64,000 nucleotides of DNA, from NCBI GenBank assembly GCA_026419775.2, contig JAOPGA020000623.1, positions 1 through 64,000 of the forward strand. Direction: 5' to 3'. The stretch comes from Acrasis kona (lineage: Eukaryota; Heterolobosea; Eutetramitea; Acrasida; Acrasidae). The position numbers and the translations under genes are program-made. The notes under the pieces were generated by a model that saw only the letters and a program-made list of their open reading frames with translations, searched no databases and had not been told where the DNA came from. Position 1 is the stretch's first letter. The number at the start of each line of letters is the position of its first letter. Below are positions 53,361-62,681 of this stretch, piece by piece.

Positions 53361-55472
53361 TCAACTTTGACGCTCTAGCACCTTGTTCGTCCGTAAAAGC
53401 CTTTCAATCAACTTTATCATATCGTGATCTTCAGGTTTAAATGAAGTTATCAAATCTTCAAGTTCAAGCTGCATATAAAATACATAACTAGGTGTTAGCG
53501 TGATGAATACGTCTTGTGATATTGCCCACTCAATAAGAATCTCTAGCGAACTCACAATTGTTTTCCTCTCCTCGTCTTCACGAGAAAAGAAAGCACGTTC
53601 TAGCAGACACACAATAGTTTTAAGAATCTCCAAGTCAGTAGCAACGGACTCCAGGATGCCAACCCCATACGTTTGAATCAATTCTGAAAGCAAGTAAACA
53701 GCTTCCAATTTTTTAGAAGACGATAAAGGTATAACAAAATTCATTATTCTCTCCAAATAGGCATTTCTTATATCCTGTATCAATTGGTCCCCAACCGAGT
53801 GAACTCCATAAGAGAATATGTTTGCTAGAGAGCCTATCAACACTGAACAATCATCATATTTTTTATTTTTAAAATATTCTTCAATCATTTTCATGAGAAC
53901 AGGCATGAGTACACTCATGATGACTACATCCTTTTCAGTGTCGCCAAAGAACAATTCAAGATCATCTTCAGCAAACAACAAACCAATGAAATAAAAAACA
54001 GCCTCCGTAATCACTTTATCTTCGACATATAAACTACGTCTAAGGATAGGGAAAAGGTCTTTGATTATACTATCATCGAGATCGCTCTTGTTCGTAGTAA
54101 TAAAGTTTCTAATGTTAAATATATGATATGTATAGATAACAAATGTAAGACAAGAACCCAATATGCTTCGATGCCTCTGGTCATACTGGTCGAGTTTTAA
54201 ATCCTTCTTATAAATTTTTATTGACAACTTTACTGCCCTTTGTACAAAATCAACAATATCGGAGGAATAACCATCTTGCATTTTTGAATAACGGAAATGT
54301 TCCACACAATTTCTAATCGTGTCATAGATCCAACACTTGACTAAGCTATCATTTGGGACACGTTGATCAAACTGATCTAAAAGTTTAATAATTTGTTCAC
54401 CAAATTCAATTTTTGGTGAACTTAAAGATGTGACATAGAAATTTTCAAGTGCTTTAATTAAAAACTCACATTCATTCTCCATCGTAATTGGAATGTTAAC
54501 AAGAGCTTTATGAATAGCAGTCTCGATTAATTTCAACCGAAGACTATGGTCAACCAATTGATCTTTATTAAAAGTTGTAGTCATTTGACTCAAAATAGCT
54601 ATAGAACAAGCACAAACATCATGATTAAAAGTAAAAATATTACGTATGACATGTTCCAACAAAGCACCAAATGCTTCACCATGAATCACATCTTGAATCT
54701 TGTATATTTTAAAAAGAAGCTCTAACAAGTTATTCTGAATAATGGGATCGAGCGTATCGCTAAGCAATAGCGTCATTTCTTTCACGCTATTTGCGTTCTC
54801 TTCAGATTCAAAGAACGAAGTGTAATTCAAGTTTACGGTCATGTCTTTTAGTAATTTGACGCAGCCAGCTGAAAGTTTTACTTTGTTAGAAACGTATTTG
54901 AAAAATAGTTTTGTAAAACACACCAAGACACTCTCAGTGCTCAAATAGTTGATAATGTATAAAGCGTTTTTGTACCAAGTGTTGACACTTGGAATGATGG
55001 TGCCGTTCTTCTCTAGAATGTCATACTTGTCGAAGCATACTACAATGCGGCTCACAGAGTCCAACACGTCTGCTTTTAACTTTGAGAGAATGCTTAATGT
55101 GGTGTTGGAACAGCGGATGTCATCGTGGATGTAAATGTGTTGAACAAGATAGTATTGAAGGCGATACCTTTGTTCTAGGGTTAAAGGTTCGAGTTGTGAG
55201 AGATTGCGTTCCAAATAACTTAATATAGACCGATGTATATCATGATTCCAAAATTTAGGCACCATTTTGATGGCTGGATGGTCCATGAACCAATCATGAA
55301 CTTTTTCGGAGGCTCTAGTGATTCTGTCTATTACGTCCACAAATGTCTCCTTTGCTCTTTCCTCTTGTGATCCAAAAGTAATCTCTGATGCTTCAAAGTC
55401 ACTACAGATTCTAGATATGGCCTCAAAGTCTTCCCAGACCTCTTCTAGCCCTTTGGGTATTTGTTTTTCCAT
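53361..55472 (-). CDS. Large alpha-helical repeat protein, unknown
   Basis: From the ATG at 55472 (MEKQIPKGLEEVWEDFEAIS) the product is 703 aa. The frame also offers an ATG at 55598 that would add 42 residues of poor quality. It is helical throughout, with repeated amphipathic helix pairs suggestive of HEAT/ARM repeats, for example SRIVVCFDKYDILEKNG, LLELLFKIYKIQDVIHGEAF and KLEAVYLLSELIQTYGVGIL. No signal peptide or membrane span. It resembles importin/exportin or scaffold solenoids in style only; no family marker is seen. Confidence 0.6.
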   Translation of the reverse strand: MEKQIPKGLEEVWEDFEAISRICSDFEASEITFGSQEERAKETFVDVIDRITRASEKVHDWFMDHPAIKMVPKFWNHDIHRSILSYLERNLSQLEPLTLEQRYRLQYYLVQHIYIHDDIRCSNTTLSILSKLKADVLDSVSRIVVCFDKYDILEKNGTIIPSVNTWYKNALYIINYLSTESVLVCFTKLFFKYVSNKVKLSAGCVKLLKDMTVNLNYTSFFESEENANSVKEMTLLLSDTLDPIIQNNLLELLFKIYKIQDVIHGEAFGALLEHVIRNIFTFNHDVCACSIAILSQMTTTFNKDQLVDHSLRLKLIETAIHKALVNIPITMENECEFLIKALENFYVTSLSSPKIEFGEQIIKLLDQFDQRVPNDSLVKCWIYDTIRNCVEHFRYSKMQDGYSSDIVDFVQRAVKLSIKIYKKDLKLDQYDQRHRSILGSCLTFVIYTYHIFNIRNFITTNKSDLDDSIIKDLFPILRRSLYVEDKVITEAVFYFIGLLFAEDDLELFFGDTEKDVVIMSVLMPVLMKMIEEYFKNKKYDDCSVLIGSLANIFSYGVHSVGDQLIQDIRNAYLERIMNFVIPLSSSKKLEAVYLLSELIQTYGVGILESVATDLEILKTIVCLLERAFFSREDEERKTIVSSLEILIEWAISQDVFITLTPSYVFYMQLELEDLITSFKPEDHDMIKLIERLLRTNKVLERQS

Positions 55473-55619
55473 TTTGTAACACACAACCAAATGAACGCAT
55501 GAACTTAAAAAACTTGAACGGATACCCAGAACTCGAAGGGAAGCAGGTGGTTGAAAAAATTCAATATACGCCATCCAGACTTGAGTTTTAGCAATCATCA
55601 AACAAACGCGTTATTGGAA

Positions 55620-56472
55620 TTAAAATTTTATTTTGTGATTGTCATAATAGAAGCATCCTGTTCCATCAATCTGATCTTTAGGAGCAGTCGCCAACCAAAC
55701 AGCAACTTCCGCACCCTCCTCTGATGTTCTCACTGCATTTTCTCCGCCCATGTCTGTTCGACACCAACCAGGGCAACAAGCATTAATTGTAATGTTGTTC
55801 AAGTCTTTCGACAAGACTCTAATGTAGGCATTTACTAATGCCTTACTTGTTGAATATGTATTAGTCTGCCATCCCTTTTCCTTCACTGAACTCGGATCTG
55901 CTGCTGCATCAATGAATCCCTCTGCAATGCTATCGATTTTCTCAAAGGAGAGATTATCAACATCAAGTAGGGGCTTGAGTTTAGGAATGTCTTTACTGCC
56001 GATGACACCTGCTTGACTTGACACCACAACAATTCTGCCGTCTTGTTTTATTAATTTCCTCTTCAAGAGACCATCGGTCAGTCTTCTAACTCCATAGTAG
56101 TTTACATTGATTGTATTTTTGGCCATTTCCTGATCGAATCCTGATCCCTTGCTAGCAATACCTGCATTGTTGATCAGAACATCAATTGGTTCGCTCTTGT
56201 TCTTCGCGTGAATTTTTTTAATTAATTCGTCTACGCTTTGATCTTTCGAAACATCTAATGACACAAATTCTGTGTTCTTATTGCCCACTTCGTTATTGAT
56301 TTCGTTTACAGCTTTCAATCCCCTTTCTTGATCTCTGGCTGCTAGATATACTTTGTATTCACCTGTTTTTGCGAGCTATAAATTAAACATCGTCTTTCAC
56401 AATAAATCTTACTTGTTTGCAAATAAAATAGCCAATACCTTTGTTGCCTCCTGACACTAGAGCAGTCTTCAT
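55620..56472 (-). CDS. Short-chain dehydrogenase (carbonyl reductase 1-like)
   Basis: Two exons: 56413-56472 and 55620-56375, with a 37-nt intron, giving 271 aa. MKTALVSGGNKGIGYFICKQ holds the TGxxxGIG-type cofactor motif (Ser replaces Thr). DVLINNAGIA is the NNAG motif, RIVVVSSQAGV carries the catalytic Ser, and NTYSTSKALVNAY is YxxxK. The insertion between the Ser strand and the Tyr (about residues 155-185) and ACCPGWCRTDMGG fit the monomeric carbonyl reductase group. It reduces carbonyls with NADPH; the substrate is unknown. Confidence 0.9.
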
Positions 56473-56590
56473 TTTGTTTGAATTATTTTTGTCTTTGGGT
56501 TGTCTGTCGGATCAGAAAGAAAGCCCGATTTAAATTAAGCGTGCTGGATGAAAGAGTGTAATTCATTGGTTAATTAATGTTCGTCTAATG

Positions 56591-57247
56591 TTAATGTTTT
56601 TTATTTATTAGATCAAAGTAAACCTCTCTTATCCTTTTAGCCTCTAACTGTCGCTCTGTGGCGTCGAGCATCAACCCTGTGTGCTCTTGTTTTCTAAAAA
56701 AGTCCATCCATTCTTGATCTTCTTCTACCCCAGTACCATCTTTTGTCTTTGGAATATCATCCGATGTTCTTGGTAGAAAATGAGTGTGGAGGTGTTGTAT
56801 AGATTGACCAGAATGTGGCCCTTCTTGTACTAGAACATTTATAGAATCTGTGCTGTACACGCGCTTCAGTGCTTTTATTATATTTTGGGTGAAAGCAAGG
56901 TATTCTTGAGCCTCACTCGACTCAATGTACTCAATGCATGACAAGTGTCTTTTAGGCATGATGAGAACATGCCCAGGAAATACTGGTCGAATGTTGTACA
57001 AACATCGAAAATGTTCTGATTCTACAATAAGTCCCTCGTTGATTGCCTCGTCATTACAAAATACGCAAATAGACGATAATTGTTTTTTGTTCAATTTTTC
57101 GTAGTGTTTTGGTTGCCTTAATATTTCTGAATCATCGTTTCTCAATATTTGTTTGAGTCCAAATCTTCTTGTTGGAATGTGTAAATCTACTTTGATAAGT
57201 CTACTAAGAGCCTTGTATGATCCACACGAAGTGGCTTTGTAGCTCAT
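56591..57247 (-). CDS. HIT-domain nucleotide hydrolase (Fhit/Ap4A-phosphorylase-like)
   Basis: A 218-aa single-exon protein. An N-terminal extension (MSYKATSCGSYKALSRLIKV) may be an organelle presequence. The HIT fold follows: CVFCNDEAIN, FRCLYNIRPVFPGHVLIMPK, VLVQEGPHSGQSIQHLHTHF and LPR. The histidine triad is HLHTH; the first alpha position is Gln, and HxHxH is partly changed to QHLHTH, as in Fhit (QHVHVH). Such enzymes split dinucleoside polyphosphates. It is divergent from the RCC1 gene, with a 246-bp shared promoter. Confidence 0.88.
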   Translation of the reverse strand: MSYKATSCGSYKALSRLIKVDLHIPTRRFGLKQILRNDDSEILRQPKHYEKLNKKQLSSICVFCNDEAINEGLIVESEHFRCLYNIRPVFPGHVLIMPKRHLSCIEYIESSEAQEYLAFTQNIIKALKRVYSTDSINVLVQEGPHSGQSIQHLHTHFLPRTSDDIPKTKDGTGVEEDQEWMDFFRKQEHTGLMLDATERQLEAKRIREVYFDLINKKH

Positions 57248-57493
57248 TTAGCCAATCTCCACCTCCGGAGCGATTGAAAATAGATTTTGTAAGTAAGCTT
57301 GTTTGTTTTGGTCAACTTCAAATTTATTGTAAAGAAGTCTTAACCTTCTCAGATTTTATCGGGAGCTTTAAATCTTTGCTTGTAGTCTATTTTGTTGACC
57401 TCGAGTACAATACTAGACTCATAAAATTCCTCAAACTCAGAAGCTGTCGATTGCTCGAAATAGATTTTGTAAGGAACATGTTAAAATTGGCTC

Positions 57494-59176
57494 ATGTCAA
57501 ATATCAATCAAAAAATGAGTGTTGGAGGGTTGAAGTTTAGATCATTGCATCATACTGGATCTACACGTAATGAGTGCGTTTGGCGATTCTTTTACGATCA
57601 AACCTACACATCTCACTTCGTAGAATTCAATGAAAACAAAACTAATCTAACAGCACACTTTGGAATTTGGGATGAAGCAAACGTACAGACTAATCCAGAA
57701 CTAGGAGTAGACCTAACAACGAAACCTATTAACTTTGAGAACAACCCTTCTGCAATAGAATCAATAAAACCAACACGTATATTCATAGAAGGGTCTTTGA
57801 AGAAGCCAAAATATGCCATCATAAATGACAACATTAGAGTAAAATATGAATGTAGAGATACCAAGAAAAGAGATCCGGCACCATCACTCTGCTATGTTAC
57901 CGATAAAGTTGCCTCAGCACCACATCACCCTATAGCAATAGTTGCCTCTGCTAGTCTTGCAATCATGAAAAAACTCAACGTCCAGATAGATGGCGTAATA
58001 AACATGAATAGCCTTGCCACTCTAGGCGTTGGCCCTCAATTCTTTCATCCTTTCGATGTTCATAATCAAAATCTTCCTGAAATCAAACAAGCCATCATTG
58101 CCTGTCACCAGCCACTAATTTTATCTACTAGTGGAATTGTGTATACCGGTCTTAAAACCATACATTTTGAAGAACCCATCTCTTCTATATTCTCAACATG
58201 TTCATATCCGTTGAAACAAAATTATTGGCAGCGTGAAGAAAGGATGAAACAACAAACTGTGTTTGTCACAAGGAGTGGAAAAGCATACATACAAAAGCAA
58301 ATAAATGTTATGAATAATGGTCTATTTTATACAGGTAATTACCGCAATCCTGACATCCACAAGATTGAAGTGGCATCAGATGAGGTCATAAGCAAAGTGT
58401 CTTTCGGAGACTATCACGCTCTTTTGCTATCGCACGATAAATGTAAAAGATCAATAATTAGAGCAAAGGTTTCCTCACATGCTATGAGTTCATTTGGTAT
58501 TAACTCTTCATCTTCAGATGTCTTTACAATTTTGGATTTAGAATTTCCTGAGGGTGTAGAACTCAAGGATGTGTCTTGTGGCAAAAGGTTTTCTTTCTTC
58601 TTATCGACAAAAGGTGCTTTGTATTGTTGCGGAGATAACAGTAAGGGTCAGTGTGCAACACCTGGTGTTCAGATTATAAAAAAACCAACAAAAGTCTTTG
58701 ATAACGTGAAAGCAGTACAATGTAAAGGCAACACAACACTAGTATTATGTGATAACAATAAAGTTTATGTATGTGGCTTTGCTTATGGAGTCTGCAACTG
58801 CAGCTTCCGTCAATTAGAAATACCAGAGTACTTTAAAATCTCTACGATTTGTTTATGTGATGGATATTTTATGTTCACGACTTTTTTAAATGAAATTATT
58901 GTTTTGAATGACAAGGGCATCAATAAAACGTTATCTGGTCAAACTTTTGTGAGAGCACATCACTTGTCACCAAATCAAACATTACTTGTTCGGCATCCGT
59001 GCCTTGACAAGTTAACGTCACAATACGGTAGATATCCTCAAAATCAATTAAGATTAAGCTGTGATGGGTATTCATCCGTTGCGTACTTTTCTCAATATGA
59101 CGAGCCAGTAAATAATTTCTTTTCCATTTTGTGGAGTGAACGACAGTCATTTACTGACTTGAACATTATTATCTAA
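57494..59176 (+). CDS. RCC1-like protein with possible truncated BTB end
   Basis: A 560-aa single-exon protein. A divergent N-terminal propeller has repeated pieces such as SKVSFGDYHALLLSHDKC. Clearer RCC1 elements appear later: VSCGKRFSFFLSTKGALYCC, GDNSKGQCATPGV and TTLVLCDNNKVYVCGFAYG. The last residues, SERQSFTDLNIII, look like the opening strand of a BTB domain (F-x-D-(V/L)-x-(V/I)), which often follows RCC1 repeats in protists, but the stop at 59174-59176 ends it there. The function of the repeat domain cannot be read from sequence. A second, unrelated-looking RCC1 gene lies at 39051. Confidence 0.7.
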   Translation: MSNINQKMSVGGLKFRSLHHTGSTRNECVWRFFYDQTYTSHFVEFNENKTNLTAHFGIWDEANVQTNPELGVDLTTKPINFENNPSAIESIKPTRIFIEGSLKKPKYAIINDNIRVKYECRDTKKRDPAPSLCYVTDKVASAPHHPIAIVASASLAIMKKLNVQIDGVINMNSLATLGVGPQFFHPFDVHNQNLPEIKQAIIACHQPLILSTSGIVYTGLKTIHFEEPISSIFSTCSYPLKQNYWQREERMKQQTVFVTRSGKAYIQKQINVMNNGLFYTGNYRNPDIHKIEVASDEVISKVSFGDYHALLLSHDKCKRSIIRAKVSSHAMSSFGINSSSSDVFTILDLEFPEGVELKDVSCGKRFSFFLSTKGALYCCGDNSKGQCATPGVQIIKKPTKVFDNVKAVQCKGNTTLVLCDNNKVYVCGFAYGVCNCSFRQLEIPEYFKISTICLCDGYFMFTTFLNEIIVLNDKGINKTLSGQTFVRAHHLSPNQTLLVRHPCLDKLTSQYGRYPQNQLRLSCDGYSSVAYFSQYDEPVNNFFSILWSERQSFTDLNIII

Positions 59177-59435
59177 TAAATTTCGCTTTTACATTATTTC
59201 AAATTTTGTGCTATGTGACGAAAAGTGTTGTAGGGTATCGCACTCGTCTTAATGGAGGTGAGGTTTTCACACAAATATTAATTATGCTTTCCATCTCAAA
59301 CTCCGGTCAGTTTATTCCCTTCATCGTGCTACTGTTCAAATGCATTGGTTCTATTACAAAGAAGGTCAATTTACACGTTGGTCTATTTTAGTTGACCGGT
59401 ACATTCTCGAGCAAACACCCTTCATACCTTCAAGA

Positions 59436-60358
59436 ATGTTCAATAAATCTTTGGTTTTTGTAGCGCTTCTTGTAGCTTACGGTAAGAATCTCACGTGAAT
59501 AATGTATTTAACGACAAACCAGCATACTGCACACGGATAGAATTTTTCGGAGCAGATGGAAAGCTTGCATCCACCCAAAGCGAAAAAAGAGAATTAACAA
59601 AATACATTAATAATAATTTTGGTATGTCAGTCGAGGGAAAGAGTTTAAATGAACAGTTGGACATGTTCGAAAGGCCCACATCCAATGTTATCTTTGTAGT
59701 GTCCCAAGCCGAGCCCCAAAGAGTTATCGCTGAATCACTCGGCGCTATTGTATCAAAATGGAGCAACCGCTTCGGTGAAAACAATGTTAACAAGCTATCC
59801 GCCGTAGAGGAGTCTAACGAAAACACTTATAGCATTCCTTCCGAATACACAACCTTGAGCGCTGATAAGAAGCATGTACGCGACTTTAGTTCACAACTAG
59901 CTCTTCATAAAAAGTCTCTTGTGCAACAATCATTGGCCGGTCCAGTATTGAGCATTGTTACATTCCCAGCACTAAGCAACTTCAACAAGGAGGAGATGCA
60001 AGACGCTCAACGATTCTTCCAACAAGACTACGTACCATCCGTTTTGCAACAAATGAAGAACGGACGCACTCTGACTCAAGTCATTTACCAAGAAGCAGAT
60101 GCCACCAGAAGTACTGGACGCAAGTTACTAAACGTAAATAATGTGCAAGCAGTCAACGATGTAGCAGCATCCAACACTACAGTCGAATCTGACGTCTATG
60201 TTCCCAATGATTATGAGATCGCAGAATGGCAAGCAGGTATCTGGACAGTATTGATCATGGTCTTTGCCGGTATATTCGCCGTGTGGTTCATCATGCAAAT
60301 CGACTACTCCGCAGACCAAATGTCATACGCAGCAGAGATGACCAGAGGAAACTATTAA
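59436..60358 (+). CDS. Type I membrane protein, V-ATPase accessory (Ac45/ATP6AP2)-like
   Basis: Two exons, 59436-59481 and 59523-60358, with a 41-nt intron, give about 293 aa. A signal peptide (MFNKSLVFVALLVAYAY) precedes a lumenal region with strand-helix character and few cysteines. One C-terminal membrane span (AGIWTVLIMVFAGIFAVWFI) is followed by a short tail, MQIDYSADQMSYAAEMTRGN. The placement of the span and the tail with Asp-Tyr and Met residues resembles ATP6AP1/ATP6AP2 and Big1/Voa1, which assemble the V-ATPase Vo sector. The lumenal part gives no clear match, so this is a tentative family call. Confidence 0.55.
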
Positions 60359-60532
60359 TAAAAAAAATATTTTTTATATCAACCATAATCTTGTGTGAAT
60401 AATAAACAACATGGTACAAACAACACGCACGAAACACCATGCTCAACAATGACGACTACGGTCTTGGACCATGTATAAATAGGGACATCTGATTAAATAT
60501 TGAAGAATCATTTACATTCTGATTGTTTTTTA

Positions 60533-62425
60533 TTATTCTGCAATTTCTTGACTACCAACAACAGCAGCACCAGTGGGCTTCTTTTTCCGTTTCCTCTTCT
60601 TCTTTTGGGCGTCGTCTCCGCTCGATTGTTGATTAGACGAACTGGCTCCGACCGGTACGTGGAATCCAGGAACGTAATGTTGCTGACTTTGCAATTCCAA
60701 CTTTTGTGCACCAACAAAGTTTGTCGTCGTCTTTTTTGGTTGATTGGGTCTTGATGGAGCCTCTTCACCCCCACGCTTGTAGATACTCCTGTCGTTGTCG
60801 TCGGATAACGCCTGGAATCCACCACCCGATCCACCACCTGCTGACCTCATGTGAGGTGGAACGTATGCCTTTTTGACTTCCGTCTCCTTCTTTTGGCTCA
60901 TCAAACTCTTTCCCTCCTGCAATCCACGCGGACTAGGAATGCGAACGCTGTTGTTCGGATCAATGATTTCTTCGTTGGCACCGATCAGAGATGGCCTCCA
61001 CACGGCTTGATACAATGTGTCGAATTGTCGTTCCTGCTGAAGCACTCCGTTATACTTCCAAAGTTGATACTTGTTGCTGACTCGTAGCGTCGGCGTCACC
61101 GTTGCAGTCATGAAGAATCTTCCGCATGGACTCCATCCATGAACGCTGGCTTCCTTCGCGTTGGCCTGTCCAATCTTTCTCTTCTTGTCTCTCTCCCAAA
61201 ACTCCATGTCTCCTTGCATTCCTCCGAACCCACACAAACACACCAACTTACCGCTAGGACTCCACGAAACACGATTACGCGCTCCCGTGCCAAAATCAAA
61301 GATTTCTTGAGTGCTTTCGTTGAACAACGTGGCCTTGGCGGGAGTGAAGCCGTACACGACGATGAATTCGTTTCCTTTGGGACTCCATGCGACGTCGAGG
61401 ATGGGACCTTCCTTCTTCAGCACCACGTTGCAAGTAAAAGTTCCGTTGGCGCGCATAAAGTACAATTGGTTTTCTCCGTAGTAACTCGAATACTCGCTGT
61501 CGGACTGGGTGGTGGTGTGGACTAACAGCGCGCTTCCGATGCGGTTCCACTTCATGACCACATCTTCGGCCTTGTTGAACGATATGTTGCTCTTGTTGCT
61601 CTGCTGGTAGGGATGACGCAACACCAACACTTGGCTCTGCTTCTTTTCTTCTCTGCAGTATAACGCTAGGGTTCCTCTGCTGGACATGTTGAAATGGGTC
61701 ACGTTGATCTTGTGATTTAATTTCGGATCGGTGCTGGGTGCCATGGTCTTTCCGTCGTGAAATAATAATTTACCTTGCAACGGGAGCGCACAGCAGGTCG
61801 TTTCGTTTCCGTTCCATTGGACGATGGGCCAAAATTCATCCGTGGTGGGCTTATGAACGAACCGGGCGACTGCTTCTGATCGTCGAGATTGCTCTCTGTT
61901 TTTAGGTGCGGCGGTGATCTTGACTTGTTCTGCTTCCGTGAATTCTTCCGTGGATGTTGTGGTGGATGGGGCTTGTTGAACATCCTCAAACAAACGCCAA
62001 ACGGCCAGATTACCACCCTTTGGGTCGTTGGGTGTGTATTTGCCCAACGTCACCAAGAATGTATTCTGTGGAGAAAAGTGAGACTTGCTCACATTCTCTC
62101 CTTCGATACGTCGTATGCAGATCTTCGTCTCGGTATCTATCACCTCCACGTGCTTCTTGTAGCAACAAACAAAATATTTGCCATCTTGTGAATAGACTAA
62201 ACTCTCACAACTCTGATCGCATTGTAGTTGGGAATCGGTCTTCACAGTCACCTGCTGCTTTCCCTGTACATCATTCGCGTCAGCAGAGCACACTTCAATG
62301 CCTTGCTTGGTGTTCAAGACGAATTGCACCGGTGGGGGAGGTACTAATGGTATTGCTTCCGGATTTGGTGACGTCGTCTTGATGGGAGCTGGCTGTTGTG
62401 GCTTCTTGTTGTTGGTTTGGCTCAT
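60533..62425 (-). CDS. EIF2A: Eukaryotic translation initiation factor 2A
   Basis: A 630-aa single-exon protein starting MSQTNNKKPQQPAPIKT. The WD-type propeller contains LVYSQDGKYFVCCYKKHVEV, HFSPQNTFLVTLGKYTP, GGNLAVWRLF, LDVAWSPKGNEFIVVYGFTP, FGTGARNRVSWSPSGKLVCL and SVHGWSPCGRFFMTATVTPT, the typical order of eIF2A. Behind the propeller is the conserved KKAYVPPHMRSAGG, and the C terminus is Lys/Arg-rich (KKKRKRKKKP). eIF2A binds the 40S subunit and Met-tRNAi in alternative initiation. Good length match. Confidence 0.93.
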   Translation of the reverse strand: MSQTNNKKPQQPAPIKTTSPNPEAIPLVPPPPVQFVLNTKQGIEVCSADANDVQGKQQVTVKTDSQLQCDQSCESLVYSQDGKYFVCCYKKHVEVIDTETKICIRRIEGENVSKSHFSPQNTFLVTLGKYTPNDPKGGNLAVWRLFEDVQQAPSTTTSTEEFTEAEQVKITAAPKNREQSRRSEAVARFVHKPTTDEFWPIVQWNGNETTCCALPLQGKLLFHDGKTMAPSTDPKLNHKINVTHFNMSSRGTLALYCREEKKQSQVLVLRHPYQQSNKSNISFNKAEDVVMKWNRIGSALLVHTTTQSDSEYSSYYGENQLYFMRANGTFTCNVVLKKEGPILDVAWSPKGNEFIVVYGFTPAKATLFNESTQEIFDFGTGARNRVSWSPSGKLVCLCGFGGMQGDMEFWERDKKRKIGQANAKEASVHGWSPCGRFFMTATVTPTLRVSNKYQLWKYNGVLQQERQFDTLYQAVWRPSLIGANEEIIDPNNSVRIPSPRGLQEGKSLMSQKKETEVKKAYVPPHMRSAGGGSGGGFQALSDDNDRSIYKRGGEEAPSRPNQPKKTTTNFVGAQKLELQSQQHYVPGFHVPVGASSSNQQSSGDDAQKKKRKRKKKPTGAAVVGSQEIAE

Positions 62426-62681
62426 CAAAAAAAGAGTGCACGTGTGTGTTTGAAAATTAATGTAACAATCAACTTTATTTTAAACCACACCTCAACCTCA
62501 AAATCTAATTTTATTCATTTGGACACTCTCGAACATTATTCAAATCATCCACACCTCAGTTCTAAAGGTATGGCTCTGATGTGTTTTGGGCTGATACTTG
62601 AGAGATGAACGAGACGAGAACGTAAAGCATTTCAAGAAGAAATGTATTAAAAACAAAAAAGAAATATACAATTCAATTTTA

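Noticed and set aside
55180-55200. GGTTCGAG string resembling a tRNA B box
   Set aside because: Lies inside a solid coding sequence and lacks the CC end, A box and cloverleaf.
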